Shown here piece after piece: positions 54,873 through 64,000 of a DNA stretch of 64,000 nucleotides. The notes beneath the pieces are model-generated. The model was not told the origin of the DNA. It saw only the letters and a program-made list of their open reading frames with translations, and searched no databases. The stretch is from the NCBI GenBank assembly GCA_024699855.1, contig JAMPIQ010000003.1:8866001-8930000 (forward strand). The letters are read 5' to 3'. The translations under genes were made by a program, and so were the position numbers. Each line of letters begins with the position of its first letter. Within the stretch, counting starts at the first letter, position 1. The DNA comes from Aphelenchoides besseyi. Its lineage: Eukaryota; Nematoda; Chromadorea; Rhabditida; Aphelenchoididae.

Positions 54873-55738
54873 CAATTAACTTTGACGAAGGAAAGATCGT
54901 GAGCAATCGTTGGCGAATCGCAAAAAAACTCGGCATTGGAGCCTATGAAGTGGTCCAGCAATTTGCTGATTTGTCTCATCCCAACTCGATGGTCGCGTTG
55001 AAAGTCGAAAAAGACGGTCAAGAGAACGGCGCGATGTTGAAAATCGAAGCAGAATTCTTGAAGCGTTTGGAAACTCTTAGATACCTTGAGCGTTCAAACG
55101 ACAAGTTCATCTACGATACGGTTTGTTGTGATTTCAAAAATAACTCAATCGCTTTTTCAGTTTATGAAATCGATTCGCGACAAACACATCCGTTTCACCG
55201 ACAATTTCGATTGGAAAGAAAAGGTGGATTTACGTCCGGCCGAAGAACGCGAAATCGTGATTGCCAATTTGGAAGTCAAAATACAGCCGTTGAGTTCGAA
55301 CGATGATACAACTGACATTCTCTCGATCACCAAAAGTAAGCGCTAATTGATTTTTGATCTAATCACTGTCGTATTCAGAAACTCCAATTGATGCAGAGGA
55401 CATCGATTCGAAGCCAATGGACGAAAGTCAAGGCCAATCATCGACTGAGCAAACGAATCGTGAATTCCAACCCACTCCATTGCGCGTTTTCAATCAGATT
55501 CCAGAACCATCGGCCAATTCAACTGAATCGGACAAAGAAAGTGTAGGAAGACACAATTCTGCACATTATCGCGAAATCAGACTTCTGAAAAAAACTCACT
55601 GACCCGAAGCTGATTCAGAAAGCCGAAGAAAAATTGTATCCGACAAATGCGGCTCATCACTACGATCCCGAACCATTTGATGTTTCGTTGAGAACATTTC
55701 TATTTGACTGTTCCACTCATTATTGTGTTCACTCATAA
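54873..55738 (+). pseudogene. TTBK-like (CK1 group) kinase remnant with internal deletion
   Basis: Exons end at 55120, 55335 (from 55161) and about 55602 (from 55379). The start resembles the N-lobe of tau-tubulin kinases: IVSNRWRIAKKLGIGAYEVV (with a degenerate glycine loop), VALKVE, and MLKIEAEFLKRL. It then jumps to sequence matching the extreme C-terminal end of the TTBK domain (FMKSIRDKHIR..DNFDWKEK). HRD, DFG and APE segments, about 200 residues, are absent. A frame break at an A7 run (55585-55595) ends the frame at 55602; the next frame continues open to 55738. No in-frame ATG is found at the 5' end. It is either a dead copy or a non-kinase product. Confidence 0.55.
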
Positions 55739-56161
55739 ATGCTTTTTGCCAAAAAATATTTATTTTACTTTACATTTGTTTACAGGAGTTCAATTGGGAT
55801 TCGGGCAGTTAAAGGTAGAGACACTGTAGTCAACAATTTCAACACTACTTAAACGCGGGAAAGAACTGGAACATAAGACATATGTCGATTTTGAATACCA
55901 TGAACTTAAGCAAGAGTTGATTGGTCAAATTGAAGATCGAAGACAAATCACTGGCCCTTGAGAGATTAAAGCATTCTGGAGCCATGAAGTACTGAACTCA
56001 TTTCTACAGATTTTGAGGTCGAGCAGCTGACATTCAATTAAGAGAACCGTATTTTAAGTCGTTACCAATAAGTGTGTTTTATATTAAATTAAAAAAGTAT
56101 GGATTACAGGTGCTATAAAACAGTCAACCAACTCAACTTTTGAATTCATTCGTTAATCCAC

Positions 56162-56261
56162 NNNNNNNNNNNNNNNNNNNNNNNNNNNNNNNNNNNNNNN
56201 NNNNNNNNNNNNNNNNNNNNNNNNNNNNNNNNNNNNNNNNNNNNNNNNNNNNNNNNNNNNN
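56162..56261. other. assembly gap (100 N)
   Basis: A run of 100 N that directly abuts a tandem repeat on its right, so the gap was probably caused by the repeat. Confidence 0.95.
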
Positions 56262-56512
56262 TGCATGAAAATACAAAACTGTACAAAATTGGTATCATTC
56301 AACTCCAAATTTGGTCACGTGAACAGAAATCACATGCATAGATAATGCATGAAAATACAAAAGTCTCCAAAACTGCACAAAATTGGTATCATTCAATGCC
56401 GAATAACGTCAGGAACTCGAAAATCACACTGAGATCACAAGCAGTCGACCATAAATGAAAACAGATTTGAACAAAATTACTATCATTCAACTCCAAATAA
56501 AGCACCGAATAC
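56262..56512 (+). repeat. tandem repeat, about 85-110 bp unit
   Basis: Three successive imperfect units share the core ACAAAATTGGTATCATTCAA (the third copy has ACTATC). The first two also begin with TGCATGAAAATACAAAA, at 56262 and about 56347. The array probably continues into the adjacent gap. Confidence 0.7.
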
Positions 56513-58407
56513 AAAAGTAACACTTTTATTACTGTAAACAGGTAATGACCAAAAATGGACTACAACATTCTCTCTCTTTTACTTGCGTGTAAACGAAAAG
56601 TAGCAACAAAAGTTGCGCTTTTGATCGAACAAATGAGACGGAATTTTGATCATAATTCCACTATGACGTGGACCAATCTCCATGGCTGCAGGTGGCGAAG
56701 AGAAGAAGAATTGTGCGTTGTTGCCGTTGAAAAGTGTTTGTGAGCGCGAATCGTGACTGCTCTCGGAAGCATCGTAGTCCAAAGGACGTTGCGCGTCTTG
56801 TCCCGACTGAACACAAGCTCAGTTTTTTTATCGGGCCGACTTACCATTTCAAATATCAGAGGGAAAAAAGAAGTCAACCAACTGTTCGGCTCAGTGACAA
56901 ATGGAACCAGCACCAGTTGTTTCGAAATCCGTGACTGTTGCGAACTGATCGAAAAAGTATTTCGAAATCGCGAAAACTCATCAATCATCCACCTATCACT
57001 TTTTATTACCTTTGCACACCAAAAACAATTGTTCATTTTGTAAGAAAAATTTCGAACTCTTATGCTTAGGCTATACAAAGGCTTCTTGCAATCAACAATC
57101 ATTTACGACTGAATGAAATGTAAACGCCGAGACTTTTGTTACGTTCGACGAATTGAGTAGGAATGGAAATAACAACACCGTTTTTTTTGTCTTGAACAGT
57201 GCATGTTGACGGTGAAGAAACCAACGAACGTGTGCTTTCTGCCATCGAACTATTCGACGCGTCGTATGTCAGAGGTCGTTGAGGAAACTCGTTTGCCCAA
57301 AAAAAGTGAAAATGTTTGGTGGCCCCAAGTTCGTTAAAACAACTCTTCTTACATTCAATACATTGCTTATTTCATTCAACACAGGCTTCTTTTGATCAAC
57401 TCGCTTTCAACCACTTTCCCAACATTCCAAAAAAAAAAACACGCCCAGCAACTCAACCAACGTTCATCGACGGCCGTCTGCTGTCAAACCGGCAATTCAA
57501 TCCAAAAGTCCAGCTGCCTGTGTCTTATCTTTCAACCAACTCACTACCGGTTTCACAAACTTCAATCAGCTTTTTCGGACTTCCTTATCCCCAACATTTT
57601 TAAACTCAACTTCCAACTGCAAATCAAAATCAACCATCCAGTGTTCATCGGGCTTTCGATTAAATTCAAAACGATTTGCTTTTAATCACATTTCAACAAC
57701 ACAGTCATCGACTCGTTCAACGATCATTGACATTTGCGATTCTCCAAAACTGCTCGCTTTCTCAATTGCAAACCCAGCAACTCCGTTTTTGCTCTCAACT
57801 CCCAAACCAACACTTAACTCACTTTTCAACCTTTAACAGCCCACTCGAACTCTCGACAACAACTCCACGTCGCTTATTGCCATCATCAACAATCAAACAA
57901 CCCGATCTTGGCCTTCTAATCAATTCCTCCCATCACTTATCGAACAAATTTCGAACTCAATCGCTCAAACCCAAAAGCCGTCTATAGACGGTATCGAAAC
58001 AACGACTTCGAATTTTGTTTCAATTCCTCAAACATTCCATTTCAACAAACTGCGCATCGAACCCTCTCAAATTTGCATTCAAAAAATCTGACCCTTTTTC
58101 TCATTTCAAAATCAATCAATTACCATAACTCGACGCTCGCTCTTTTCATTCGAAAATAAACGCGAAGGAAGTCGGTCGCACACAGACAGACAAACTGTTC
58201 TGGCTTTTTTGGTTCGGATTGGATTACTAGTAGTCATTTCAAATTGTGCGTTGTTCTTGGCATGATGTGTCGCTTGAAATCTTTTGGCTAGTGAAAAACT
58301 TTTTTATGAGATTTAGTATTTCGTATGCATTTTGTTTTATTCTTGAGTACTTGCACACTCATTTATTAAAATATTCGTTTCATTTATTAATTAAAACAAA
58401 TTCGATA

Positions 58408-58500
58408 TACAGGCTGTCCCAGCACAACCGGAAGATTTTGAACGCTTATTTCTCGGCGATTTCTGAACCGTTTTTATGCGGCTTTGGTTGTTGATAAATA
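58408..58500 (+). mobile_element. degenerate transposon end
   Basis: The sequence TACAGGCTGTCCCAGCACAA, followed by TTCTCGGCGATTTCTGAACC, resembles the CAGGGTGTCCCA-type termini of many DNA transposons (mariner-like and related). No transposase or matching right end is found nearby, so only a fragment is claimed. Confidence 0.35.
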
Positions 58501-59781
58501 AGACTGTCAGTTTTTTTGTTTGGCGTCGAGAAAAGTTGCAACATTCTATCGGAATGGCTCGAAAATTGCATCTCGGCCAAAGGATGCAGAATTTGACGAA
58601 ATTTCCAATGATGAGCGTTTTGGACGGTCATTTTTTTCAATCGTTCATCCCTTAAATTTCAACACTTTTTCCGTTGTTTTCTATGAATTTGTGCATTCGT
58701 CATTCAAAATCGTCCACTGCTCGATCAATCAATTCAGGTGTGTCGTTCGTATGTTGCGCGTTGTTTATTTCATGACTTCTGGCGCACTTTTGAATGCCGG
58801 GCGATTTCGTCCGTATCTACGGGACATCTTGCTTTCACTTCTATCCATTTAATCTAACTATTGTCTTCAAGTGCTGCACTTTGCGTTCGTTTATTGTTTC
58901 TGTTCAGTTGTGTCGTTCGATTGCCAACGAATCGGCGGTTTTCTCTCCGCCCAATTCGCCCTAAAGTAAATCGTGATCACCTATATAACTAAGCGACACC
59001 AATACTGCTCGTTGCATTAGTGCTTTTCTGTTTGATAGTAGTCGTATGAGTGTTTGGTTGATCGTATTGGTGGTTAGTGGTGTCTTCCGTTAGCTGTTCA
59101 AATTTTTGATTGATCTCGACGTTCATATTCATTTCAAAAGTTGGACGGTTTCTGTTTTTATTACTTGCAAGCAGCAGACAAAGTGATTTCTTACCGACTA
59201 TCTTTATTGCCATGTACTTGGTCCTCGTGCGCGTTCTTTTTGGCAATTGAATTGCGCAGGTGCTCGTCTTCTTTCTAGGGCATCGAATGTCAAAACCCAT
59301 AGCACAAATCTAATGGTTATTGCCGGCATCAAAACAGCGACTTTGGACTCTTTCAATACTAAAGTCGCATCTTATTTCACAGCCAAAAACAACATTCAGA
59401 ACAATTTGCTAGCTTTCAATCACATCTGCTAACGAACGTTGATCAAAACCAATTGCATTTCTTCAACTCCGATGAAATTCCAACTTTGAATCTAAGCTTC
59501 ATTCCGCAACTTATTGCAAACTCGAACTTTAAAATCGACAGCTCGAAACTAATGGCTGTTGATGATACCAAGCCAGCGGCTTGAACATTTTCTCGATCAT
59601 TTCACTTCGACAATTGCGAGCATAAACCGAACATTAAATTAGCATAAGAGAAGAAGAAGAGTGCCCATTCGAAATGTGTCTTCCCTTTTTGCGTCCACTT
59701 CGCGCGCTTTTTTGCTTCCTATGGACATTTTCGCGCGTCGTCGTTCAATTCCACATTAATGCTTGGATTGATTTCAGTAAA

Positions 59782-61267
59782 ATGTTTCTTATAGTCGAAC
59801 TACGCGACCATGAAGACAAATGTCATGACTCTGTTAGGCTGGAATTTGAAGCGCAGGTCTGTTTTCTACTCATTTAATAAATACAATTTATTGTTTAGGC
59901 GACAATCAAGCAGTTGACAGATAAAATACAATCTGTGTTCAAAATTGCGCCAGAAATGCAACAAGTAGTTGATAGCAACAATCGCCGCATTGATCTATTA
60001 GTTAGCACACTTGAAGATGCGGCAATTCAAGATATGGAAACTTTGATCGTGGTTAGTTATTTTGGCACATAATTTTGGTATTTTTATGTTCTAGAAACAT
60101 GCCAACTGGGATGCCTGGACGGAATTTAATATTTACTTTGACTTAGCGAAAAAGTATGTGGGCAAGAAACGAGATGACAAGGCAAAAGAAAACATCAAAT
60201 ATGCGTTCAAACAATTGACGATTCTTAACGAGTCCGACTTTTTTTCCGCGTACAGAAGGTTTAACAGCCGATTTCGCGAGTTCAACGAAAATTACGCATC
60301 GTATTTGGACACCGACGACGATCAATTAAAGAAGGCAGCAGAGTCTTATTTTGCACTTCTTTTCAAGGACGATCCACAGAATCCGTCTATTCAAACTGTT
60401 TTTAGCTCCAAACCGAACAGCGGTGCACAGGTAAATTTTGGCAGAATGAACAAATAAAGACAATACATTTTAGGGAGGCTTGATTTGCTTAGTTAAGCGA
60501 TCCGAAGAAATTCTTGGCAACTACTATCTGAAGTCGCACTTGGGACTATCACCAAAGACTCCATCAGGTCATCAAGCTGTCGATCTCCGCGAATTGCTGA
60601 TCTACAAGCTTCTGCAATTGCTGGGAATAGGGCCGGTCGTACACTTTCTTCCAAATGCGCATATGTCTTGTTTTGGTCTTTACATCGCAACCGAAGAAGG
60701 TGATTTTAATATGAAGAACAAAAACTAATATTCACTTTTAGTGCCGGGTTTTCGAACAGCACGTGATGTCCGCATGCCTACATATGAATCCTACAAACTT
60801 GACATCCTCCGTGAAATTTTCTATCTAATCGATCTGCGTTCAAACAACACCAATTATGGCTTGAATGAAAACGACAAGCTGTGCATTGTCGACTTTCAGG
60901 TATGTTAAGATCATTTTTATAATTCTATCGACTAAAAAAGAAGATCTGCTTTTTTGATGAATTTGGAGGAATCATTTCAGACAACTGTATAGCTTTAGTG
61001 TTCTTTATTTAGATTGGAAATCACGCAAGAAGCATCAAAAGGTCATACTTGAAATCAAATGAGCGCATTGAACTTTACAAAACCTGTATGCGAGATTGGA
61101 GACTTCCGGATGCGGTGAAAAATGCTGACGAACAAATTGTACGTCAAAAGGAACTATTAAAAGACCATTCGATCTCTGCTAAAGCAACCGAGAACTACGA
61201 CGATTACCTACAAAAAATCTCGGATAACATTCAACTTGTCAGTGGAATTCTTCAAGATCCTTGTTAA
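59782..61267 (+). CDS. nematode-type uncharacterised protein with kinase-like fold
   Basis: Exons 59782-59856, 59899-60051, 60095-60430, 60474-60699, 60742-60899 and 61013-61267 give 400 residues. The ATG follows a GATTTCAG acceptor by 4 nt, a good trans-splice site. The N-terminal 190 residues are helical and charged. The second half has GGLICLVKRS, VDLRELLIYKLLQLLGIGPV, GLYIATEE and a short VDF near the end, an order I associate with nematode families of unknown function that look like degraded kinases. No catalytic motif is certain. A C-terminal helical tail follows. AATAAA lies near 61283. Confidence 0.65.
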
Positions 61268-61381
61268 GTCTCTGTTTTCATATGCAATAAATTGTTTCGG
61301 AGTCTATGCATGAACGTGTCATTCAATGGGCGGAATTGCACATCAAGATATAAATGAAAAGATCGGATGTTTGGATCAGTT

Positions 61382-61761
61382 TCAAGGGAATACTCCTGCA
61401 TAAAGAATGCTGCTACCAGCAGAATTTACGCCGTAAGCCATGTGCACAAACGGCTTGTCGACTTTGATCTTCGTATAAGCTGAGCGTTTCGGACGTTTTT
61501 GTAAAATCATCTGTTCAGCAAAGCCCTGTAAAACGCCAATACCAATTGAGTTGATCTACAAAGACAACATTTAGATGAGTGGTTGAGAATATAGCATTCC
61601 TTGAATTCGATTTTTTGAGTGAAACCGCCGTGATACACACGTTTGGAAAACATGTTTGGAATATCGGCTTTCTTTGGATCAAAAAGTTTCTTGACCCCAA
61701 TTTTTCACAGTTGATGTTCAAATGTGGCCGAATGTTCAAGATCGAAACTCGGAAGTGTCAA
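61382..61761 (-). pseudogene. serpin-like pseudogene (C-terminal part)
   Basis: After a TTTCAG acceptor (minus, 61762) the frame reads LTLPSFDLEHSATFEHQL, then a TGA stop (61707-61705), then KIGVKKLFDPKKADIPNMFS in the same frame. Both halves match the conserved serpin block before the reactive loop. The last exon (61555-61382) has VDKPFVHMAYG...GSSILYAGVFP, matching the serpin C-terminal strand. The hinge region typical of inhibitory serpins (E.GT.A) is not visible, and the splice donor between the blocks is decayed. Upstream exons could not be assembled. Confidence 0.55.
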
Positions 61762-62770
61762 CTGAAATGTGCAGAACACGTGAATTCGAAGGGTGAAAAC
61801 TGAAACGGACAACACTCAAAAGTTTCAGACAATTGATTGACCTCTTGCACGTGGAATACCAACGAGCAGTCAGTCGATTGGGTAAATCGCTTTCTAAATT
61901 TGACTATTCCGGCAATTTGCTCGATCTCCGAATGTTGAAGCCGTTGATTTCACTCCTTTCTTCCCGAACCAGAAGTCAGACTCCACGAACGACTGTTCAA
62001 TCAATGTCATGAAAAGCTTCCCGTAGGTCGTGTGCTCCTCTTCATTGAGGACCAGCGAAAAACGACGGCGAAAACAAAGTAAGCGGTTTTGATTTCTTCC
62101 AATTTATTTGGTTTTTCAGGTTCAATTCATTTACCACGTGGTCACAACCGATAATCCCACAACGTTTGTTGCCGTTCGTGTACTTTTTGTTGGTCAGCTG
62201 TAGACAATGTTGGTATGACACGAATGTGAATAGATTAGCAGCAGCAATTTCTGTAGACAAATAACATTGACGATCGTGGTAACGGTCCATAATGTTCTCG
62301 TCGATCCATTGGTACATAACGTGAAAAGACGGACTCATGCAAAAACACATTGATTATGTTGAACATCAATTCAAATACCATGAGATATCGTTGTGTATTG
62401 ATGAGGAGCAGAATTGGACGAGTGTAAGCATGTAGTTGAAGATGTAGGCCTGAAATACGATCGTAAACAAATCGATTAGCAACAAACTGACCGTTTCATT
62501 CCTGCTGTCCATCCAAAAATTCGGTCGTTCAAACACCTTGAGAAATTGAGAAATTGAAATCGAACGTGCAGATCGCAAAGATAACTCGAAAACGTACATG
62601 ACCGAGATCAAAATTTTGGTGCTATAACGGGTGGACATATCGGCAATAATTGGACCTGAAAAATCACAAAGTCGACAAATAAACCCGTTTTGTTGCTTAT
62701 ATTTCACACTCGATACACAACCTAAGAAGAAATCAGAATTGGAACTTTTACTCATCATATTCATTCCTTT
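61762..62770. other. region upstream of the serpin remnant
   Basis: It contains minus-strand open frames (for example 62779-62366 and 62350-62042). Short serpin-like hints such as a QWIDENIMDRY segment fit a helix of that family, but frames are broken and splice sites unclear. It is probably the decayed 5' half of the same serpin. Confidence 0.35.
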
Positions 62771-63133
62771 ATGTCTCAACGAACGGCTGCGTATTCCACT
62801 GTTCGGGGATTATTGCCGGTGACATCGTTTCTCCAACGATTGAAATCCGCGAATTCGGATCAGAAGCGGCGAGATCTAGTGGCCGATGCTACCGGAGCCG
62901 AACTTTTGGCGTTGGTTGAGATTGCCTACAATGTGTTGCATGCGCATTTTCCGTTGAAACACCGACAACTCGAGCGCTTGCGGCCACACGCGCCACTTGT
63001 CCGAAAACTTTCGCGAGTACGAAGTGAGAGATCGGCACGTCGACTCGTTCAATCGGGAGCAGGTGTTGCGGCACTAATGCCGATTATCACCCCCATTTTG
63101 ATTCATTTGTTGGCTTCCGTGCGCCACGACTAG
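62771..63133 (+). CDS. Polinton/Maverick-like small basic protein
   Basis: An intronless ATG frame of 120 residues. It is rich in Arg/Leu and ends with a basic patch, then LVQSGAGVAALMPII and a hydrophobic tail. A KL(V/L)..GG(G)F(L)..L-type end after basic residues is a recurrent feature of a small ORF in Polinton/Maverick and adintovirus-like elements of animals. Its intronless state, higher G+C and tight spacing to the next ORF contrast with the surrounding host genes. The assignment rests on remembered family patterns and is not proven. Confidence 0.5.
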   Translation: MSQRTAAYSTVRGLLPVTSFLQRLKSANSDQKRRDLVADATGAELLALVEIAYNVLHAHFPLKHRQLERLRPHAPLVRKLSRVRSERSARRLVQSGAGVAALMPIITPILIHLLASVRHD

Positions 63134-63154
63134 TTGCTCGATTTATCGGCTCTG

Positions 63155-63784
63155 ATGGCGCGGACGTTTGTTTTGGTTCCACCGGAACGTCTTCGTGATA
63201 ACGTGTCGGAATTGATGGCCCGAAAAATGTCGGACAATTTTTTAACGAACGCGATGTTGATGCTCGAGAAAATTTACACTGACAAAAAGCTCTCGACAAG
63301 TCAACGAAATTTGTTGATGAATCAGGCACTAGTCGGCTATTTGAAACAATGGAAAGCTGTCGAAAGCAAACCGGTGGCTGTCACTCTGACCGATCAACCA
63401 AACAATCCGTCGCCCGAAATGACCGCCGCGATTACGACCAAAGAGGAATTGCCATCGAACATTACAGAGTCCGGGGATGGTGAAACAGTCGCTGAAATCA
63501 CAGACGAGCCGCCAAAGAAAAAAGTCAAGATCACAACTCCAAAGAATTCAACTCCCTCGGCGAAGAAAAAGTTGACGGTAAAACCGAAAAGCGCAAAAGC
63601 GACCTCCGAGACGAACTCTCCTATCGCCGGAACCGTAACCTCCGAAACAGCCTCTCCAACGACTGGCTCTCTCCCCACAATCAAGCCGACAGCCGCCGCA
63701 AACAAGCCGCCTGTTACCGCAAAATCGCAAAAGTCGACCATTGGGCAAAAAGAACAATCAGCCAAAGAACAGTGGGGATATTGA
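63155..63784 (+). CDS. Polinton/Maverick-like ORF with FVLVPPERL motif
   Basis: Starting at ATG 63155 the frame encodes about 209 residues. It opens with ARTFVLVPPERL, then an amphipathic helical block (MLMLEKIYTDKKLSTSQRN) and YLKQW. A long Lys/Thr/Ser/Pro-rich disordered region with a nuclear-type PPKKKVK follows. The opening LVPPE-L, short-helix and YL pattern recurs in an accessory ORF of animal Polinton/adintovirus-like elements. The frame ends at TGA 63782-63784; the next frame continues immediately after, which may be a frameshift or a separate ORF. Confidence 0.5.
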   Translation: MARTFVLVPPERLRDNVSELMARKMSDNFLTNAMLMLEKIYTDKKLSTSQRNLLMNQALVGYLKQWKAVESKPVAVTLTDQPNNPSPEMTAAITTKEELPSNITESGDGETVAEITDEPPKKKVKITTPKNSTPSAKKKLTVKPKSAKATSETNSPIAGTVTSETASPTTGSLPTIKPTAAANKPPVTAKSQKSTIGQKEQSAKEQWGY

Positions 63785-64000
63785 GAAACGTAAGGCGGAT
63801 TTTGAACGCATGTGGCTCCAAATGAACGAGAATCCATTGGAATACGGAATTGATTCACGGAATCGTGTTTACAATACAATATCCAAACGCCCGATTCAGG
63901 GCAGTAATGCGAAAGACGCATTGGCATTTCTCATGAACACCGGCACATTCAACAAAGCACCTGCTGGTACACGCACAATGAAAAACCATTTGATTGCGAT
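63785..64000 (+). CDS. continuation or third ORF of the Polinton-like element, partial
   Basis: Directly after the stop at 63784 another frame is open to the window edge. It encodes a basic, Asn-rich segment (MWLQMNENPLEYGIDSRNRV). It could be the shifted remainder of the preceding ORF or an independent gene using the ATG near 63809. The end is cut by the window. Confidence 0.4.

Larger units (their letters stand above)
55739..59781. other. degenerate, repeat-rich region
   Basis: It contains the second 100-N gap, a tandem repeat, an almost G-free stretch (about 57320-58140) and a transposon end near 58408. Open frames here are composition-driven. No gene is called. Confidence 0.45.
62771..64000 (+). 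mobile_element. part of a Polinton/Maverick-type element (continues off window)
   Basis: Three consecutive intronless frames on one strand, tightly packed, with base composition and style unlike the intron-rich neighbours. No polymerase, integrase, packaging ATPase or capsid gene is within the window, and no terminal inverted repeat can be seen, so the element class is a working hypothesis. Confidence 0.45.

Noticed and set aside
58520..58852. 110-codon plus-strand frame after the transposon-like end
   Set aside because: No transposase motif (DDE/DDD) and no ATG context; composition-driven.
62470..62550. Minus-strand AATTTTTGG, a possible further Sm site
   Set aside because: No leader, donor, hairpins or PSE-like block around it; it lies inside a degenerate serpin-like stretch.

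Overview
The window is eukaryotic nuclear DNA, most likely from a nematode. Nearly every gene is split by GT-AG introns of only about 36-46 nt, with TTTCAG/TTTTAG acceptors and AATAAA signals. The gene content is metazoan (DP, MPS1, MVD, aquaglyceroporin, dystrophin-type ZZ protein, KSR, OGG1, ketohexokinase, MAM and PAN proteins, TIMP). Several families are typical of nematodes: a CHK/DUF1679-like kinase, a transthyretin-like protein, and acceptor-like sequence just upstream of many start codons that suggests trans-splicing. An MPS1 kinase and an OGG1 glycosylase are present, and C. elegans is known to lack both. This points to an early-branching (enoplean/Dorylaimia-like) nematode, but the lineage is inference.

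Layout: 1-11 kb carries the 3' end of a DP transcription factor, a C2HC zinc-finger gene, a TIMP-like gene (minus), a choline-kinase-like gene, a transthyretin-like gene, a candidate spliced-leader (SL) RNA gene, a small membrane-protein gene, MPS1/TTK (minus) and mevalonate diphosphate decarboxylase, divergent from MPS1. 11-19 kb holds a 100-N gap, an unrecognised minus-strand gene, a four-TM gene, an aquaglyceroporin with a MITE in intron 1, and a myristoylation-type gene. 19.5-21.4 kb holds two further SL-like units, one decayed and one intact, flanking an unrecognised gene with a highly structured downstream element. 21.8-27.5 kb has a gene built of exon-encoded repeats, a defensin-like gene, a 226-bp perfect inverted repeat and a type I membrane-protein gene. 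27.9-45.3 kb has a two-MAM secreted protein, a dystrophin-family protein, KSR overlapping a small antisense gene, a RING protein, OGG1 and two tandem ketohexokinase genes sharing a 146-bp identical 3' tract.

45.3-49 kb is gene-poor. 48.9-54.2 kb is one large multi-PAN extracellular protein. 54.5-59.8 kb is degenerate: a deleted TTBK-like kinase, a gap, tandem repeats, a G-poor tract and a transposon end. 59.8-62 kb has a nematode-type uncharacterised gene and a serpin pseudogene. The right edge (62.8 kb to the end) carries ORFs resembling a Polinton/Maverick-type element.

The most interesting signal is the SL RNA candidate set. Two units (6689-6786 and 21261-21358) combine a 20-21 nt leader beginning GGATTT and ending AAG, a GT donor, a conserved hairpin with pair-preserving changes, an AATTTTTGG Sm site and a 3' terminal hairpin. 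A shared 20-nt promoter-like block sits exactly 60 nt upstream of the leader in both. A third unit has lost the Sm site and 3' hairpin.
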